Below the pieces are notes generated by a model, which did no database searches, had not been told where the DNA came from, and saw only the letters and a program-made list of their open reading frames with translations. From Brachionus manjavacas (taxonomy: Eukaryota; Rotifera; Eurotatoria; Ploima; Brachionidae): 64,000 bases of DNA. The position numbers were made by a program, and so were the translations under genes. How positions within the stretch are numbered: position 1 is the stretch's first letter; each line of letters opens with the position of its first letter. The stretch covers positions 2,232,001-2,296,000 of the forward strand of contig JAHQIY010000013.1 of assembly GCA_019054805.1 (NCBI GenBank). The letters run 5' to 3'. This document shows positions 23,601 to 38,200 of the stretch, piece by piece.

Positions 23601-26200
23601 AATTATGAAAAACCGAAGATACCACTAGATAGATCTTGAGATTTTCTTGACTTTGGCTTTTACAGATCAAAAAAAGGTCAAAGATTCGAAAAGTTATGCA
23701 CTTGGGAAACTTGCAAGTAATTACCAGTCACTTAGTTTTCAAGTAATTGCAGAATGGTCAATTTTCTAGCTACGATAATGATTAATAGCTCAAATTCAAG
23801 AGCTCAAAAAGTTCTACATGATACAATTTACAGGAGTCAAAAAAGTTAAAAGGACAAGATTTTAGGCGACTTCGAAAAAGAGCAAAAAACCCATTTTTTG
23901 ACGTTTTTCAGATAGGTTTTTTGCAATGAATTTTTCGAATTATGCAAAACCGAAGATACCACTAGATAGATCTTGAAATTTTCTTGACTTTGGCTTTTAC
24001 AGATCAAAAAAAGGTCAAAGATTCGAAAAGTTATGCACTTGGGAAACTTGCAAGTAATTACCAGTCACTTAGTTTTCAAGTCACTGCAGAATGGTCAATT
24101 TTCTAGCTACGATAATGATTAATAGCTCAAATTCAAGAGCTCAAAAAGTTCTACATGATACAATTTACAGGAGTCAAAAAAGTTAAAAGGACAAGATTTT
24201 AGGCGACTTCGAAAAAGAGCAAAAAACCCATTTTTTGACGTTTTTCAAATAGGTTTTTTGCAATGAATTTTTCGAATTATGAAAAACCGAAGATACCACT
24301 AGATAGATCTTGAAATTTTCTTGACTTTGGCTTTTACAGATCAAAAAAAGGTCAAAGATTCGAAAAGTTATGCACATGGGAAACTTACAAGTGTTTGCCA
24401 GTCACTTAGTTTTCAAGTCACTGCAGAATGGTCAATTTTCTAGCTACGATAATGATTAATAGCTCAAATTCAAGAACGCAAAAAGTTCTACATGATACAA
24501 TTTACAGGAGTCCAAAAAGTTAAAAGGACAAGATTTTAGGCGACTTCGAAAAAGAGCAAAAAACCCATTTTTTGACGTTTTTCAAATAGGTTTTTTGCAA
24601 TGAATTTTTCGAATTATGCAAAACCGAAGATACCACTAGATAGATCTTGAAATTTTCTTGACTTTGGCTTTTACAGATCAAAAAAAGGTCAAAGATTCGA
24701 AAAGTTATGCACATGGGAAACTTACAAGTGTTTGCCAAGGACTCAGTTTTCAAGTCACTGCAGAATGGTCAATTTTCTAGCTACGATAATGACTAATAGC
24801 TCAAATTCAAGAAGGCAAAAAGTTCTGCATGATGCAATTTACAGGAGTCAAAAAAGTTAAAAGGACAAGAAATTAGGCGACTTCGAAAAAGAGCAAAAAA
24901 CCCATTTTTTGACGTTTTTCAAATGGGTTTTTTGCAATGAATTTTTCGAATTATGAAAAACCGAAGTTACCACTAGATAGATCTTGAAATTTTCTTGACT
25001 TTGGCTTTTACAGATCAAAAAAAGGTCAAAGATTCGAAAAGTTATGCACATGGGAAACTTACAAGTGTTTGCCAAGCACTCAGTTTTCAAGTCACTGCAG
25101 AATGGTCAATTTTCTAGCTACGATAATGATTAATAGCTCAAATTCAAGAACTCAAAAAGTTCTACATGATACAATTTACAGGAGTCCAAAAAGTTAAAAG
25201 GACAAGAAATTAGGCGACTTCGAAAAAGAGCAAAAAACCCATTTTTTGACGTTTTTCAAATGGGTTTTTTGCAATGAATTTTTCGAATTATGCAAAACCG
25301 AAGATACCACTAGATAGATCTTGAAATTTTCTTGACTTTGGCTTTTACAGATCAAAAAAAGGTCAAAGATTCGAAAAGTTATGCACATGGGAAACTTACA
25401 AGTGTTTGCCAAGGACTCAGTTTTCAAGTCACTGCAGAATGGTCAATTTTCTAGCTACGATAATGATTAATAGCTCAAATTCAAGAACGCAAAAAGTTCT
25501 ACATGATACAATTTACAGGAGTCAAAAAAGTCAAAAGGACAAGAAATTAGGCGACTTCGAAAAAGAGCAAAAAACCCATTTTTTGACGTTTTTCAAATGG
25601 GTTTTTTGCAATGAATTTTTCGAATTATGCAAAACCGAAGTTACCACTAGATAGATCTTGAAATTTTCTTGACTTTGGCTTTTACAGATCAAAAAAAGGT
25701 CAAAGATTCGAAAAGTTATGCACATGGGAAACTTACAAGTGTTTGCCAAGCACTCAGTTTTCAAGTCACTGCAGAATGGTCAATTTTCTAGCTACGATAA
25801 TGATTAATAGCTCAAATTCAAGAACGCAAAAAGTTCTACATGATACAATTTACAGGAGTCCAAAAAGTTAAAAGGACAAGAAATTAGGCGACTTCGAAAA
25901 AGAGCAAAAAACCCATTTTTTGACGTTTTTCAAATGGGTTTTTTGCAATGAATTTTTCGAATTATGCAAAACCGAAGTTACCACTAGATAGATCTTGAAA
26001 TTTTCTTGACTTTGGCTTTTACAGATCAAAAAAAGGTCAAAGATTCGAAAAGTTATGCACATGGGAAACTTGCAAGTGATTCCCAGTCACTTAGTTTTCA
26101 AGTCACTGCAGAATGGTCAATTTACTAGCTACGATAATGATTAATAGCTCAAATTCAAGAACGCAAAAAGTTCTACATGATACAATTTACAGGAGTCCAA
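20641..26200 (+). repeat. Satellite array, A-to-B transition zone (about 16 copies)
   Basis: The repeat continues in the same phase and orientation, but the copies differ from each other and carry mixtures of A and B marks. Going right, B-type changes appear in order: TATGCAAAACC (already near 19900), TTTTCAAGT (about 20700), AGATTCG (21660), CTTGACTTTGG (23648), CTTGAAATTTT (23975), CAAGTCACTG (24075), CACATGGG (24372), AGAACGC (24473), AAGAAATTAGG (24868), CAAATGGG (24920), GAAGTTACC (24966) and finally GTCCAAAAAGTCAAAAGG (26190). Some copies step back and forth, for example GAAGATACC at 25301 after GAAGTTACC at 24965. Confidence 0.97.
21992..22329 (+). repeat. Most divergent satellite copy inside the array
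   Basis: This 338 bp unit differs from its neighbours at many places: GCATTTGAGAAAC, CACTCACTAAG, GAGTTCAAAAAG, TATAGTAGTGAAAAAG, GACATCGAAATTGAGCAAACGG and GAATTTATCG. It also has one extra T in the TTTTTTTAG run. It sits in the transition zone, flanked on both sides by far more regular copies. Confidence 0.9.
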
Positions 26201-29200
26201 AAAGTCAAAAGGACAAGAAATTAGGCGACTTCGAAAAAGAGCAAAAAACCCATTTTTTGACGTTTTTCAAATGGGTTTTTTGCAATGAATTTTTCGAATT
26301 ATGCAAAACCGAAGTTACCACTAGATAGATCTTGAAATTTTCTTGACTTTGGCTTTTACAGATCAAAAAAAGGTCAAAGATTCGAAAAGTTATGCACATG
26401 GGAAACTTACAAGTGTTTGCCAAGGACTCAGTTTTCAAGTCACTGCAGAATGGTCAATTTTCTAGCTACGATAATGATTAATAGCTCAAATTCAAGAACG
26501 CAAAAAGTTCTACATGATACAATTTACAGGAGTCCAAAAAGTCAAAAGGACAAGAAATTAGGCGACTTCGAAAAAGAGCAAAAAACCCATTTTTTGACGT
26601 TTTTCAAATGGGTTTTTTGCAATGAATTTTTCGAATTATGCAAAACCGAAGTTACCACTAGATAGATCTTGAAATTTTCTTGACTTTGGCTTTTACAGAT
26701 CAAAAAAAGGTCAAAGATTCGAAAAGTTATGCACATGGGAAACTTACAAGTGTTTGCCAAGGACTCAGTTTTCAAGTCACTGCAGAATGGTCAATTTTCT
26801 AGCTACGATAATGATTAATAGCTCAAATTCAAGAACGCAAAAAGTTCTACATGATACAATTTACAGGAGTCCAAAAAGTCAAAAGGACAAGAAATTAGGC
26901 GACTTCGAAAAAGAGCAAAAAACCCATTTTTTGACGTTTTTCAAATGGGTTTTTTGCAATGAATTTTTCGAATTATGCAAAACCGAAGTTACCACTAGAT
27001 AGATCTTGAAATTTTCTTGACTTTGGCTTTTACAGATCAAAAAAAGGTCAAAGATTCGAAAAGTTATGCACATGGGAAACTTACAAGTGTTTGCCAAGGA
27101 CTCAGTTTTCAAGTCACTGCAGAATGGTCAATTTTCTAGCTACGATAATGATTAATAGCTCAAATTCAAGAACGCAAAAAGTTCTACATGATACAATTTA
27201 CAGGAGTCCAAAAAGTCAAAAGGACAAGAAATTAGGCGACTTCGAAAAAGAGCAAAAAACCCATTTTTTGACGTTTTTCAAATGGGTTTTTTGCAATGAA
27301 TTTTTCGAATTATGCAAAACCGAAGTTACCACTAGATAGATCTTGAAATTTTCTTGACTTTGGCTTTTACAGATCAAAAAAAGGTCAAAGATTCGAAAAG
27401 TTATGCACATGGGAAACTTACAAGTGTTTGCCAAGGACTCAGTTTTCAAGTCACTGCAGAATGGTCAATTTTCTAGCTACGATAATGATTAATAGCTCAA
27501 ATTCAAGAACGCAAAAAGTTCTACATGATACAATTTACAGGAGTCCAAAAAGTCAAAAGGACAAGAAATTAGGCGACTTCGAAAAAGAGCAAAAAACCCA
27601 TTTTTTGACGTTTTTCAAATGGGTTTTTTGCAATGAATTTTTCGAATTATGCAAAACCGAAGTTACCACTAGATAGATCTTGAAATTTTCTTGACTTTGG
27701 CTTTTACAGATCAAAAAAAGGTCAAAGATTCGAAAAGTTATGCACATGGGAAACTTACAAGTGTTTGCCAAGGACTCAGTTTTCAAGTCACTGCAGAATG
27801 GTCAATTTTCTAGCTACGATAATGATTAATAGCTCAAATTCAAGAACGCAAAAAGTTCTACATGATACAATTTACAGGAGTCCAAAAAGTCAAAAGGACA
27901 AGAAATTAGGCGACTTCGAAAAAGAGCAAAAAACCCATTTTTTGACGTTTTTCAAATGGGTTTTTTGCAATGAATTTTTCGAATTATGCAAAACCGAAGT
28001 TACCACTAGATAGATCTTGAAATTTTCTTGACTTTGGCTTTTACAGATCAAAAAAAGGTCAAAGATTCGAAAAGTTATGCACATGGGAAACTTACAAGTG
28101 TTTGCCAAGGACTCAGTTTTCAAGTCACTGCAGAATGGTCAATTTTCTAGCTACGATAATGATTAATAGCTCAAATTCAAGAACGCAAAAAGTTCTACAT
28201 GATACAATTTACAGGAGTCCAAAAAGTTAAAAGGACAAGAAATTAGGCGACTTCGAAAAAGAGCAAAAAACCCATTTTTTGACGTTTTTCAAATGGGTTT
28301 TTTGCAATGAATTTTTCGAATTATGCAAAACCGAAGTTACCACTAGATAGATCTTGAAATTTTCTTGACTTTGGCTTTTACAGATCAAAAAAAGGTCAAA
28401 GATTCGAAAAGTTATGCACATGGGAAACTTACAAGTGTTTGCCAAGGACTCAGTTTTCAAGTCACTGCAGAATGGTCAATTTTCTAGCTACGATAATGAT
28501 TAATAGCTCAAATTCAAGAACGCAAAAAGTTCTACATGATACAATTTACAGAAGTCCAAAAAGTTTAAAGGACAAGAAATTAGGCGACTTCGAAAAAGAG
28601 CAAAAAACCCATTTTTTGACGTTTTTCAAATGGGTTTTTTGCAATGAATTTTTCGAATTATGCAAAACCGAAGTTACCACTAGATAGATCTTGAAATTTT
28701 CTTGACTTTGGCTTTTACAGATCAAAAAAAGGTCAAAGATTCGAAAAGTTATGCACATGGGAAACTTACAAGTGTTTGCCAAGGACTCAGTTTTCAAGTC
28801 ACTGCAGAATGGTCAATTTTCTAGCTACGATAATGATTAATAGCTCAAATTCAAGAACGCAAAAAGTTCTACATGATACAATTTACAGGAGTCCAAAAAG
28901 TCAAAAGGACAAGAAATTAGGCGACTTCGAAAAAGAGCAAAAAACCCATTTTTTGACGTTTTTCAAATGGGTTTTTTGCAATGAATTTTTCGAATTATGC
29001 AAAACCGAAGTTACCACTAGATAGATCTTGAAATTTTCTTGACTTTGGCTTTTACAGATCAAAAAAAGGTCAAAGATTCGAAAAGTTATGCACATGGGAA
29101 ACTTACAAGTGTTTGCCAAGGACTCAGTTTTCAAGTCACTGCAGAATGGTCAATTTTCTAGCTACGATAATGATTAATAGCTCAAATTCAAGAACGCAAA

Positions 29201-32200
29201 AAGTTCTACATGATACAATTTACAGGAGTCCAAAAAGTCAAAAGGACAAGAAATTAGGCGACTTCGAAAAAGAGCAAAAAACCCATTTTTTGACGTTTTT
29301 CAAATGGGTTTTTTGCAATGAATTTTTCGAATTATGCAAAACCGAAGTTACCACTAGATAGATCTTGAAATTTTCTTGACTTTGGCTTTTACAGATCAAA
29401 AAAAGGTCAAAGATTCGAAAAGTTATGCACATGGGAAACTTACAAGTGTTTGCCAAGGACTCAGTTTTCAAGTCACTGCAGAATGGTCAATTTTCTAGCT
29501 ACGATAATGATTAATAGCTCAAATTCAAGAACGCAAAAAGTTCTACATGATACAATTTACAGGAGTCCAAAAAGTCAAAAGGACAAGAAATTAGGCGACT
29601 TCGAAAAAGAGCAAAAAACCCATTTTTTGACGTTTTTCAAATGGGTTTTTTGCAATGAATTTTTCGAATTATGCAAAACCGAAGTTACCACTAGATAGAT
29701 CTTGAAATTTTCTTGACTTTGGCTTTTACAGATCAAAAAAAGGTCAAAGATTCGAAAAGTTATGCACATGGGAAACTTACAAGTGTTTGCCAAGGACTCA
29801 GTTTTCAAGTCACTGCAGAATGGTCAATTTTCTAGCTACGATAATGATTAATAGCTCAAATTCAAGAACGCAAAAAGTTCTACATGATACAATTTACAGG
29901 AGTCCAAAAAGTCAAAAGGACAAGAAATTAGGCGACTTCGAAAAAGAGCAAAAAACCCATTTTTTGACGTTTTTCAAATGGGTTTTTTGCAATGAATTTT
30001 TCGAATTATGCAAAACCGAAGTTACCACTAGATAGATCTTGAAATTTTCTTGACTTTGGCTTTTACAGATCAAAAAAAGGTCAAAGATTCGAAAAGTTAT
30101 GCACATGGGAAACTTACAAGTGTTTGCCAAGGACTCAGTTTTCAAGTCACTGCAGAATGGTCAATTTTCTAGCTACGATAATGATTAATAGCTCAAATTC
30201 AAGAACGCAAAAAGTTCTACATGATACAATTTACAGGAGTCCAAAAAGTCAAAAGGACAAGAAATTAGGCGACTTCGAAAAAGAGCAAAAAACCCATTTT
30301 TTGACGTTTTTCAAATGGGTTTTTTGCAATGAATTTTTCGAATTATGCAAAACCGAAGTTACCACTAGATAGATCTTGAAATTTTCTTGACTTTGGCTTT
30401 TACAGATCAAAAAAAGGTCAAAGATTCGAAAAGTTATGCACATGGGAAACTTACAAGTGTTTGCCAAGGACTCAGTTTTCAAGTCACTGCAGAATGGTCA
30501 ATTTTCTAGCTACGATAATGATTAATAGCTCAAATTCAAGAACGCAAAAAGTTCTACATGATACAATTTACAGGAGTCCAAAAAGTCAAAAGGACAAGAA
30601 ATTAGGCGACTTCGAAAAAGAGCAAAAAACCCATTTTTTGACGTTTTTCAAATGGGTTTTTTGCAATGAATTTTTCGAATTATGCAAAACCGAAGTTACC
30701 ACTAGATAGATCTTGAAATTTTCTTGACTTTGGCTTTTACAGATCAAAAAAAGGTCAAAGATTCGAAAAGTTATGCACATGGGAAACTTACAAGTGTTTG
30801 CCAAGGACTCAGTTTTCAAGTCACTGCAGAATGGTCAATTTTCTAGCTACGATAATGATTAATAGCTCAAATTCAAGAACGCAAAAAGTTCTACATGATA
30901 CAATTTACAGGAGTCCAAAAAGTCAAAAGGACAAGAAATTAGGCGACTTCGAAAAAGAGCAAAAAACCCATTTTTTGACGTTTTTCAAATGGGTTTTTTG
31001 CAATGAATTTTTCGAATTATGCAAAACCGAAGTTACCACTAGATAGATCTTGAAATTTTCTTGACTTTGGCTTTTACAGATCAAAAAAAGGTCAAAGATT
31101 CGAAAAGTTATGCACATGGGAAACTTACAAGTGTTTGCCAAGGACTCAGTTTTCAAGTCACTGCAGAATGGTCAATTTTCTAGCTACGATAATGATTAAT
31201 AGCTCAAATTCAAGAACGCAAAAAGTTCTACATGATACAATTTACAGGAGTCCAAAAAGTCAAAAGGACAAGAAATTAGGCGACTTCGAAAAAGAGCAAA
31301 AAACCCATTTTTTGACGTTTTTCAAATGGGTTTTTTGCAATGAATTTTTCGAATTATGCAAAACCGAAGTTACCACTAGATAGATCTTGAAATTTTCTTG
31401 ACTTTGGCTTTTACAGATCAAAAAAAGGTCAAAGATTCGAAAAGTTATGCACATGGGAAACTTACAAGTGTTTGCCAAGGACTCAGTTTTCAAGTCACTG
31501 CAGAATGGTCAATTTTCTAGCTACGATAATGATTAATAGCTCAAATTCAAGAACGCAAAAAGTTCTACATGATACAATTTACAGGAGTCCAAAAAGTCAA
31601 AAGGACAAGAAATTAGGCGACTTCGAAAAAGAGCAAAAAACCCATTTTTTGACGTTTTTCAAATGGGTTTTTTGCAATGAATTTTTCGAATTATGCAAAA
31701 CCGAAGTTACCACTAGATAGATCTTGAAATTTTCTTGACTTTGGCTTTTACAGATCAAAAAAAGGTCAAAGATTCGAAAAGTTATGCACATGGGAAACTT
31801 ACAAGTGTTTGCCAAGGACTCAGTTTTCAAGTCACTGCAGAATGGTCAATTTTCTAGCTACGATAATGATTAATAGCTCAAATTCAAGAACGCAAAAAGT
31901 TCTACATGATACAATTTACAGGAGTCCAAAAAGTCAAAAGGACAAGAAATTAGGCGACTTCGAAAAAGAGCAAAAAACCCATTTTTTGACGTTTTTCAAA
32001 TGGGTTTTTTGCAATGAATTTTTCGAATTATGCAAAACCGAAGTTACCACTAGATAGATCTTGAAATTTTCTTGACTTTGGCTTTTACAGATCAAAAAAA
32101 GGTCAAAGATTCGAAAAGTTATGCACATGGGAAACTTACAAGTGTTTGCCAAGGACTCAGTTTTCAAGTCACTGCAGAATGGTCAATTTTCTAGCTACGA

Positions 32201-35200
32201 TAATGATTAATAGCTCAAATTCAAGAACGCAAAAAGTTCTACATGATACAATTTACAGGAGTCCAAAAAGTCAAAAGGACAAGAAATTAGGCGACTTCGA
32301 AAAAGAGCAAAAAACCCATTTTTTGACGTTTTTCAAATGGGTTTTTTGCAATGAATTTTTCGAATTATGCAAAACCGAAGTTACCACTAGATAGATCTTG
32401 AAATTTTCTTGACTTTGGCTTTTACAGATCAAAAAAAGGTCAAAGATTCGAAAAGTTATGCACATGGGAAACTTACAAGTGTTTGCCAAGGACTCAGTTT
32501 TCAAGTCACTGCAGAATGGTCAATTTTCTAGCTACGATAATGATTAATAGCTCAAATTCAAGAACGCAAAAAGTTCTACATGATACAATTTACAGGAGTC
32601 CAAAAAGTCAAAAGGACAAGAAATTAGGCGACTTCGAAAAAGAGCAAAAAACCCATTTTTTGACGTTTTTCAAATGGGTTTTTTGCAATGAATTTTTCGA
32701 ATTATGCAAAACCGAAGTTACCACTAGATAGATCTTGAAATTTTCTTGACTTTGGCTTTTACAGATCAAAAAAAGGTCAAAGATTCGAAAAGTTATGCAC
32801 ATGGGAAACTTACAAGTGTTTGCCAAGGACTCAGTTTTCAAGTCACTGCAGAATGGTCAATTTTCTAGCTACGATAATGATTAATAGCTCAAATTCAAGA
32901 ACGCAAAAAGTTCTACATGATACAATTTACAGGAGTCCAAAAAGTCAAAAGGACAAGAAATTAGGCGACTTCGAAAAAGAGCAAAAAACCCATTTTTTGA
33001 CGTTTTTCAAATGGGTTTTTTGCAATGAATTTTTCGAATTATGCAAAACCGAAGTTACCACTAGATAGATCTTGAAATTTTCTTGACTTTGGCTTTTACA
33101 GATCAAAAAAAGGTCAAAGATTCGAAAAGTTATGCACATGGGAAACTTACAAGTGTTTGCCAAGGACTCAGTTTTCAAGTCACTGCAGAATGGTCAATTT
33201 TCTAGCTACGATAATGATTAATAGCTCAAATTCAAGAACGCAAAAAGTTCTACATGATACAATTTACAGGAGTCCAAAAAGTCAAAAGGACAAGAAATTA
33301 GGCGACTTCGAAAAAGAGCAAAAAACCCATTTTTTGACGTTTTTCAAATGGGTTTTTTGCAATGAATTTTTCGAATTATGCAAAACCGAAGTTACCACTA
33401 GATAGATCTTGAAATTTTCTTGACTTTGGCTTTTACAGATCAAAAAAGGTCAAAGATTCGAAAAGTTATGCACATGGGAAACTTACAAGTGTTTGCCAAG
33501 GACTCAGTTTTCAAGTCACTGCAGAATGGTCAATTTTCTAGCTACGATAATGATTAATAGCTCAAATTCAAGAACGCAAAAAGTTCTACATGATACAATT
33601 TACAGGAGTCCAAAAAGTCAAAAGGACAAGAAATTAGGCGACTTCGAAAAAGAGCAAAAAACCCATTTTTTGACGTTTTTCAAATGGGTTTTTTGCAATG
33701 AATTTTTCGAATTATGCAAAACCGAAGTTACCACTAGATAGATCTTGAAATTTTCTTGACTTTGGCTTTTACAGATCAAAAAAGGTCAAAGATTCGAAAA
33801 GTTATGCACATGGGAAACTTACAAGTGTTTGCCAAGGACTCAGTTTTCAAGTCACTGCAGAATGGTCAATTTTCTAGCTACGATAATGATTAATAGCTCA
33901 AATTCAAGAACGCAAAAAGTTCTACATGATACAATTTACAGGAGTCCAAAAAGTCAAAAGGACAAGAAATTAGGCGACTTCGAAAAAGAGCAAAAAACCC
34001 ATTTTTTGACGTTTTTCAAATGGGTTTTTTGCAATGAATTTTTCGAATTATGCAAAACCGAAGTTACCACTAGATAGATCTTGAAATTTTCTTGACTTTG
34101 GCTTTTACAGATCAAAAAAAGGTCAAAGATTCGAAAAGTTATGCACATGGGAAACTTACAAGTGTTTGCCAAGGACTCAGTTTTCAAGTCACTGCAGAAT
34201 GGTCAATTTTCTAGCTACGATAATGATTAATAGCTCAAATTCAAGAACGCAAAAAGTTCTACATGATACAATTTACAGGAGTCCAAAAAGTCAAAAGGAC
34301 AAGAAATTAGGCGACTTCGAAAAAGAGCAAAAAACCCATTTTTTGACGTTTTTCAAATGGGTTTTTTGCAATGAATTTTTCGAATTATGCAAAACCGAAG
34401 TTACCACTAGATAGATCTTGAAATTTTCTTGACTTTGGCTTTTACAGATCAAAAAAAGGTCAAAGATTCGAAAAGTTATGCACATGGGAAACTTACAAGT
34501 GTTTGCCAAGGACTCAGTTTTCAAGTCACTGCAGAATGGTCAATTTTCTAGCTACGATAATGATTAATAGCTCAAATTCAAGAACGCAAAAAGTTCTACA
34601 TGATACAATTTACAGGAGTCCAAAAAGTCAAAAGGACAAGAAATTAGGCGACTTCGAAAAAGAGCAAAAAACCCATTTTTTGACGTTTTTCAAATGGGTT
34701 TTTTGCAATGAATTTTTCGAATTATGCAAAACCGAAGTTACCACTAGATAGATCTTGAAATTTTCTTGACTTTGGCTTTTACAGATCAAAAAAAGGTCAA
34801 AGATTCGAAAAGTTATGCACATGGGAAACTTACAAGTGTTTGCCAAGGACTCAGTTTTCAAGTCACTGCAGAATGGTCAATTTTCTAGCTACGATAATGA
34901 TTAATAGCTCAAATTCAAGAACGCAAAAAGTTCTACATGATACAATTTACAGGAGTCCAAAAAGTCAAAAGGACAAGAAATTAGGCGACTTCGAAAAAGA
35001 GCAAAAAACCCATTTTTTGACGTTTTTCAAATGGGTTTTTTGCAATGAATTTTTCGAATTATGCAAAACCGAAGTTACCACTAGATAGATCTTGAAATTT
35101 TCTTGACTTTGGCTTTTACAGATCAAAAAAAGGTCAAAGATTCGAAAAGTTATGCACATGGGAAACTTACAAGTGTTTGCCAAGGACTCAGTTTTCAAGT

Positions 35201-38200
35201 CACTGCAGAATGGTCAATTTTCTAGCTACGATAATGATTAATAGCTCAAATTCAAGAACGCAAAAAGTTCTACATGATACAATTTACAGGAGTCCAAAAA
35301 GTCAAAAGGACAAGAAATTAGGCGACTTCGAAAAAGAGCAAAAAACCCATTTTTTGACGTTTTTCAAATGGGTTTTTTGCAATGAATTTTTCGAATTATG
35401 CAAAACCGAAGTTACCACTAGATAGATCTTGAAATTTTCTTGACTTTGGCTTTTACAGATCAAAAAAAGGTCAAAGATTCGAAAAGTTATGCACATGGGA
35501 AACTTACAAGTGTTTGCCAAGGACTCAGTTTTCAAGTCACTGCAGAATGGTCAATTTTCTAGCTACGATAATGATTAATAGCTCAAATTCAAGAACGCAA
35601 AAAGTTCTACATGATACAATTTACAGGAGTCCAAAAAGTCAAAAGGACAAGAAATTAGGCGACTTCGAAAAAGAGCAAAAAACCCATTTTTTGACGTTTT
35701 TCAAATGGGTTTTTTGCAATGAATTTTTCGAATTATGCAAAACCGAAGTTACCACTAGATAGATCTTGAAATTTTCTTGACTTTGGCTTTTACAGATCAA
35801 AAAAAGGTCAAAGATTCGAAAAGTTATGCACATGGGAAACTTACAAGTGTTTGCCAAGGACTCAGTTTTCAAGTCACTGCAGAATGGTCAATTTTCTAGC
35901 TACGATAATGATTAATAGCTCAAATTCAAGAACGCAAAAAGTTCTACATGATACAATTTACAGGAGTCCAAAAAGTCAAAAGGACAAGAAATTAGGCGAC
36001 TTCGAAAAAGAGCAAAAAACCCATTTTTTGACGTTTTTCAAATGGGTTTTTTGCAATGAATTTTTCGAATTATGCAAAACCGAAGTTACCACTAGATAGA
36101 TCTTGAAATTTTCTTGACTTTGGCTTTTACAGATCAAAAAAAGGTCAAAGATTCGAAAAGTTATGCACATGGGAAACTTACAAGTGTTTGCCAAGGACTC
36201 AGTTTTCAAGTCACTGCAGAATGGTCAATTTTCTAGCTACGATAATGATTAATAGCTCAAATTCAAGAACGCAAAAAGTTCTACATGATACAATTTACAG
36301 GAGTCCAAAAAGTCAAAAGGACAAGAAATTAGGCGACTTCGAAAAAGAGCAAAAAACCCATTTTTTGACGTTTTTCAAATGGGTTTTTTGCAATGAATTT
36401 TTCGAATTATGCAAAACCGAAGTTACCACTAGATAGATCTTGAAATTTTCTTGACTTTGGCTTTTACAGATCAAAAAAAGGTCAAAGATTCGAAAAGTTA
36501 TGCACATGGGAAACTTACAAGTGTTTGCCAAGGACTCAGTTTTCAAGTCACTGCAGAATGGTCAATTTTCTAGCTACGATAATGATTAATAGCTCAAATT
36601 CAAGAACGCAAAAAGTTCTACATGATACAATTTACAGGAGTCCAAAAAGTCAAAAGGACAAGAAATTAGGCGACTTCGAAAAAGAGCAAAAAACCCATTT
36701 TTTGACGTTTTTCAAATGGGTTTTTTGCAATGAATTTTTCGAATTATGCAAAACCGAAGTTACCACTAGATAGATCTTGAAATTTTCTTGACTTTGGCTT
36801 TTACAGATCAAAAAAAGGTCAAAGATTCGAAAAGTTATGCACATGGGAAACTTACAAGTGTTTGCCAAGGACTCAGTTTTCAAGTCACTGCAGAATGGTC
36901 AATTTTCTAGCTACGATAATGATTAATAGCTCAAATTCAAGAACGCAAAAAGTTCTACATGATACAATTTACAGGAGTCCAAAAAGTCAAAAGGACAAGA
37001 AATTAGGCGACTTCGAAAAAGAGCAAAAAACCCATTTTTTGACGTTTTTCAAATGGGTTTTTTGCAATGAATTTTTCGAATTATGCAAAACCGAAGTTAC
37101 CACTAGATAGATCTTGAAATTTTCTTGACTTTGGCTTTTACAGATCAAAAAAAGGTCAAAGATTCGAAAAGTTATGCACATGGGAAACTTACAAGTGTTT
37201 GCCAAGGACTCAGTTTTCAAGTCACTGCAGAATGGTCAATTTTCTAGCTACGATAATGATTAATAGCTCAAATTCAAGAACGCAAAAAGTTCTACATGAT
37301 ACAATTTACAGGAGTCCAAAAAGTCAAAAGGACAAGAAATTAGGCGACTTCGAAAAAGAGCAAAAAACCCATTTTTTGACGTTTTTCAAATGGGTTTTTT
37401 GCAATGAATTTTTCGAATTATGCAAAACCGAAGTTACCACTAGATAGATCTTGAAATTTTCTTGACTTTGGCTTTTACAGATCAAAAAAAGGTCAAAGAT
37501 TCGAAAAGTTATGCACATGGGAAACTTACAAGTGTTTGCCAAGGACTCAGTTTTCAAGTCACTGCAGAATGGTCAATTTTCTAGCTACGATAATGATTAA
37601 TAGCTCAAATTCAAGAACGCAAAAAGTTCTACATGATACAATTTACAGGAGTCCAAAAAGTCAAAAGGACAAGAAATTAGGCGACTTCGAAAAAGAGCAA
37701 AAAACCCATTTTTTGACGTTTTTCAAATGGGTTTTTTGCAATGAATTTTTCGAATTATGCAAAACCGAAGTTACCACTAGATAGATCTTGAAATTTTCTT
37801 GACTTTGGCTTTTACAGATCAAAAAAGGTCAAAGATTCGAAAAGTTATGCACATGGGAAACTTACAAGTGTTTGCCAAGGACTCAGTTTTCAAGTCACTG
37901 CAGAATGGTCAATTTTCTAGCTACGATAATGATTAATAGCTCAAATTCAAGAACGCAAAAAGTTCTACATGATACAATTTACAGGAGTCCAAAAAGTCAA
38001 AAGGACAAGAAATTAGGCGACTTCGAAAAAGAGCAAAAAACCCATTTTTTGACGTTTTTCAAATGGGTTTTTTGCAATGAATTTTTCGAATTATGCAAAA
38101 CCGAAGTTACCACTAGATAGATCTTGAAATTTTCTTGACTTTGGCTTTTACAGATCAAAAAAAGGTCAAAGATTCGAAAAGTTATGCACATGGGAAACTT

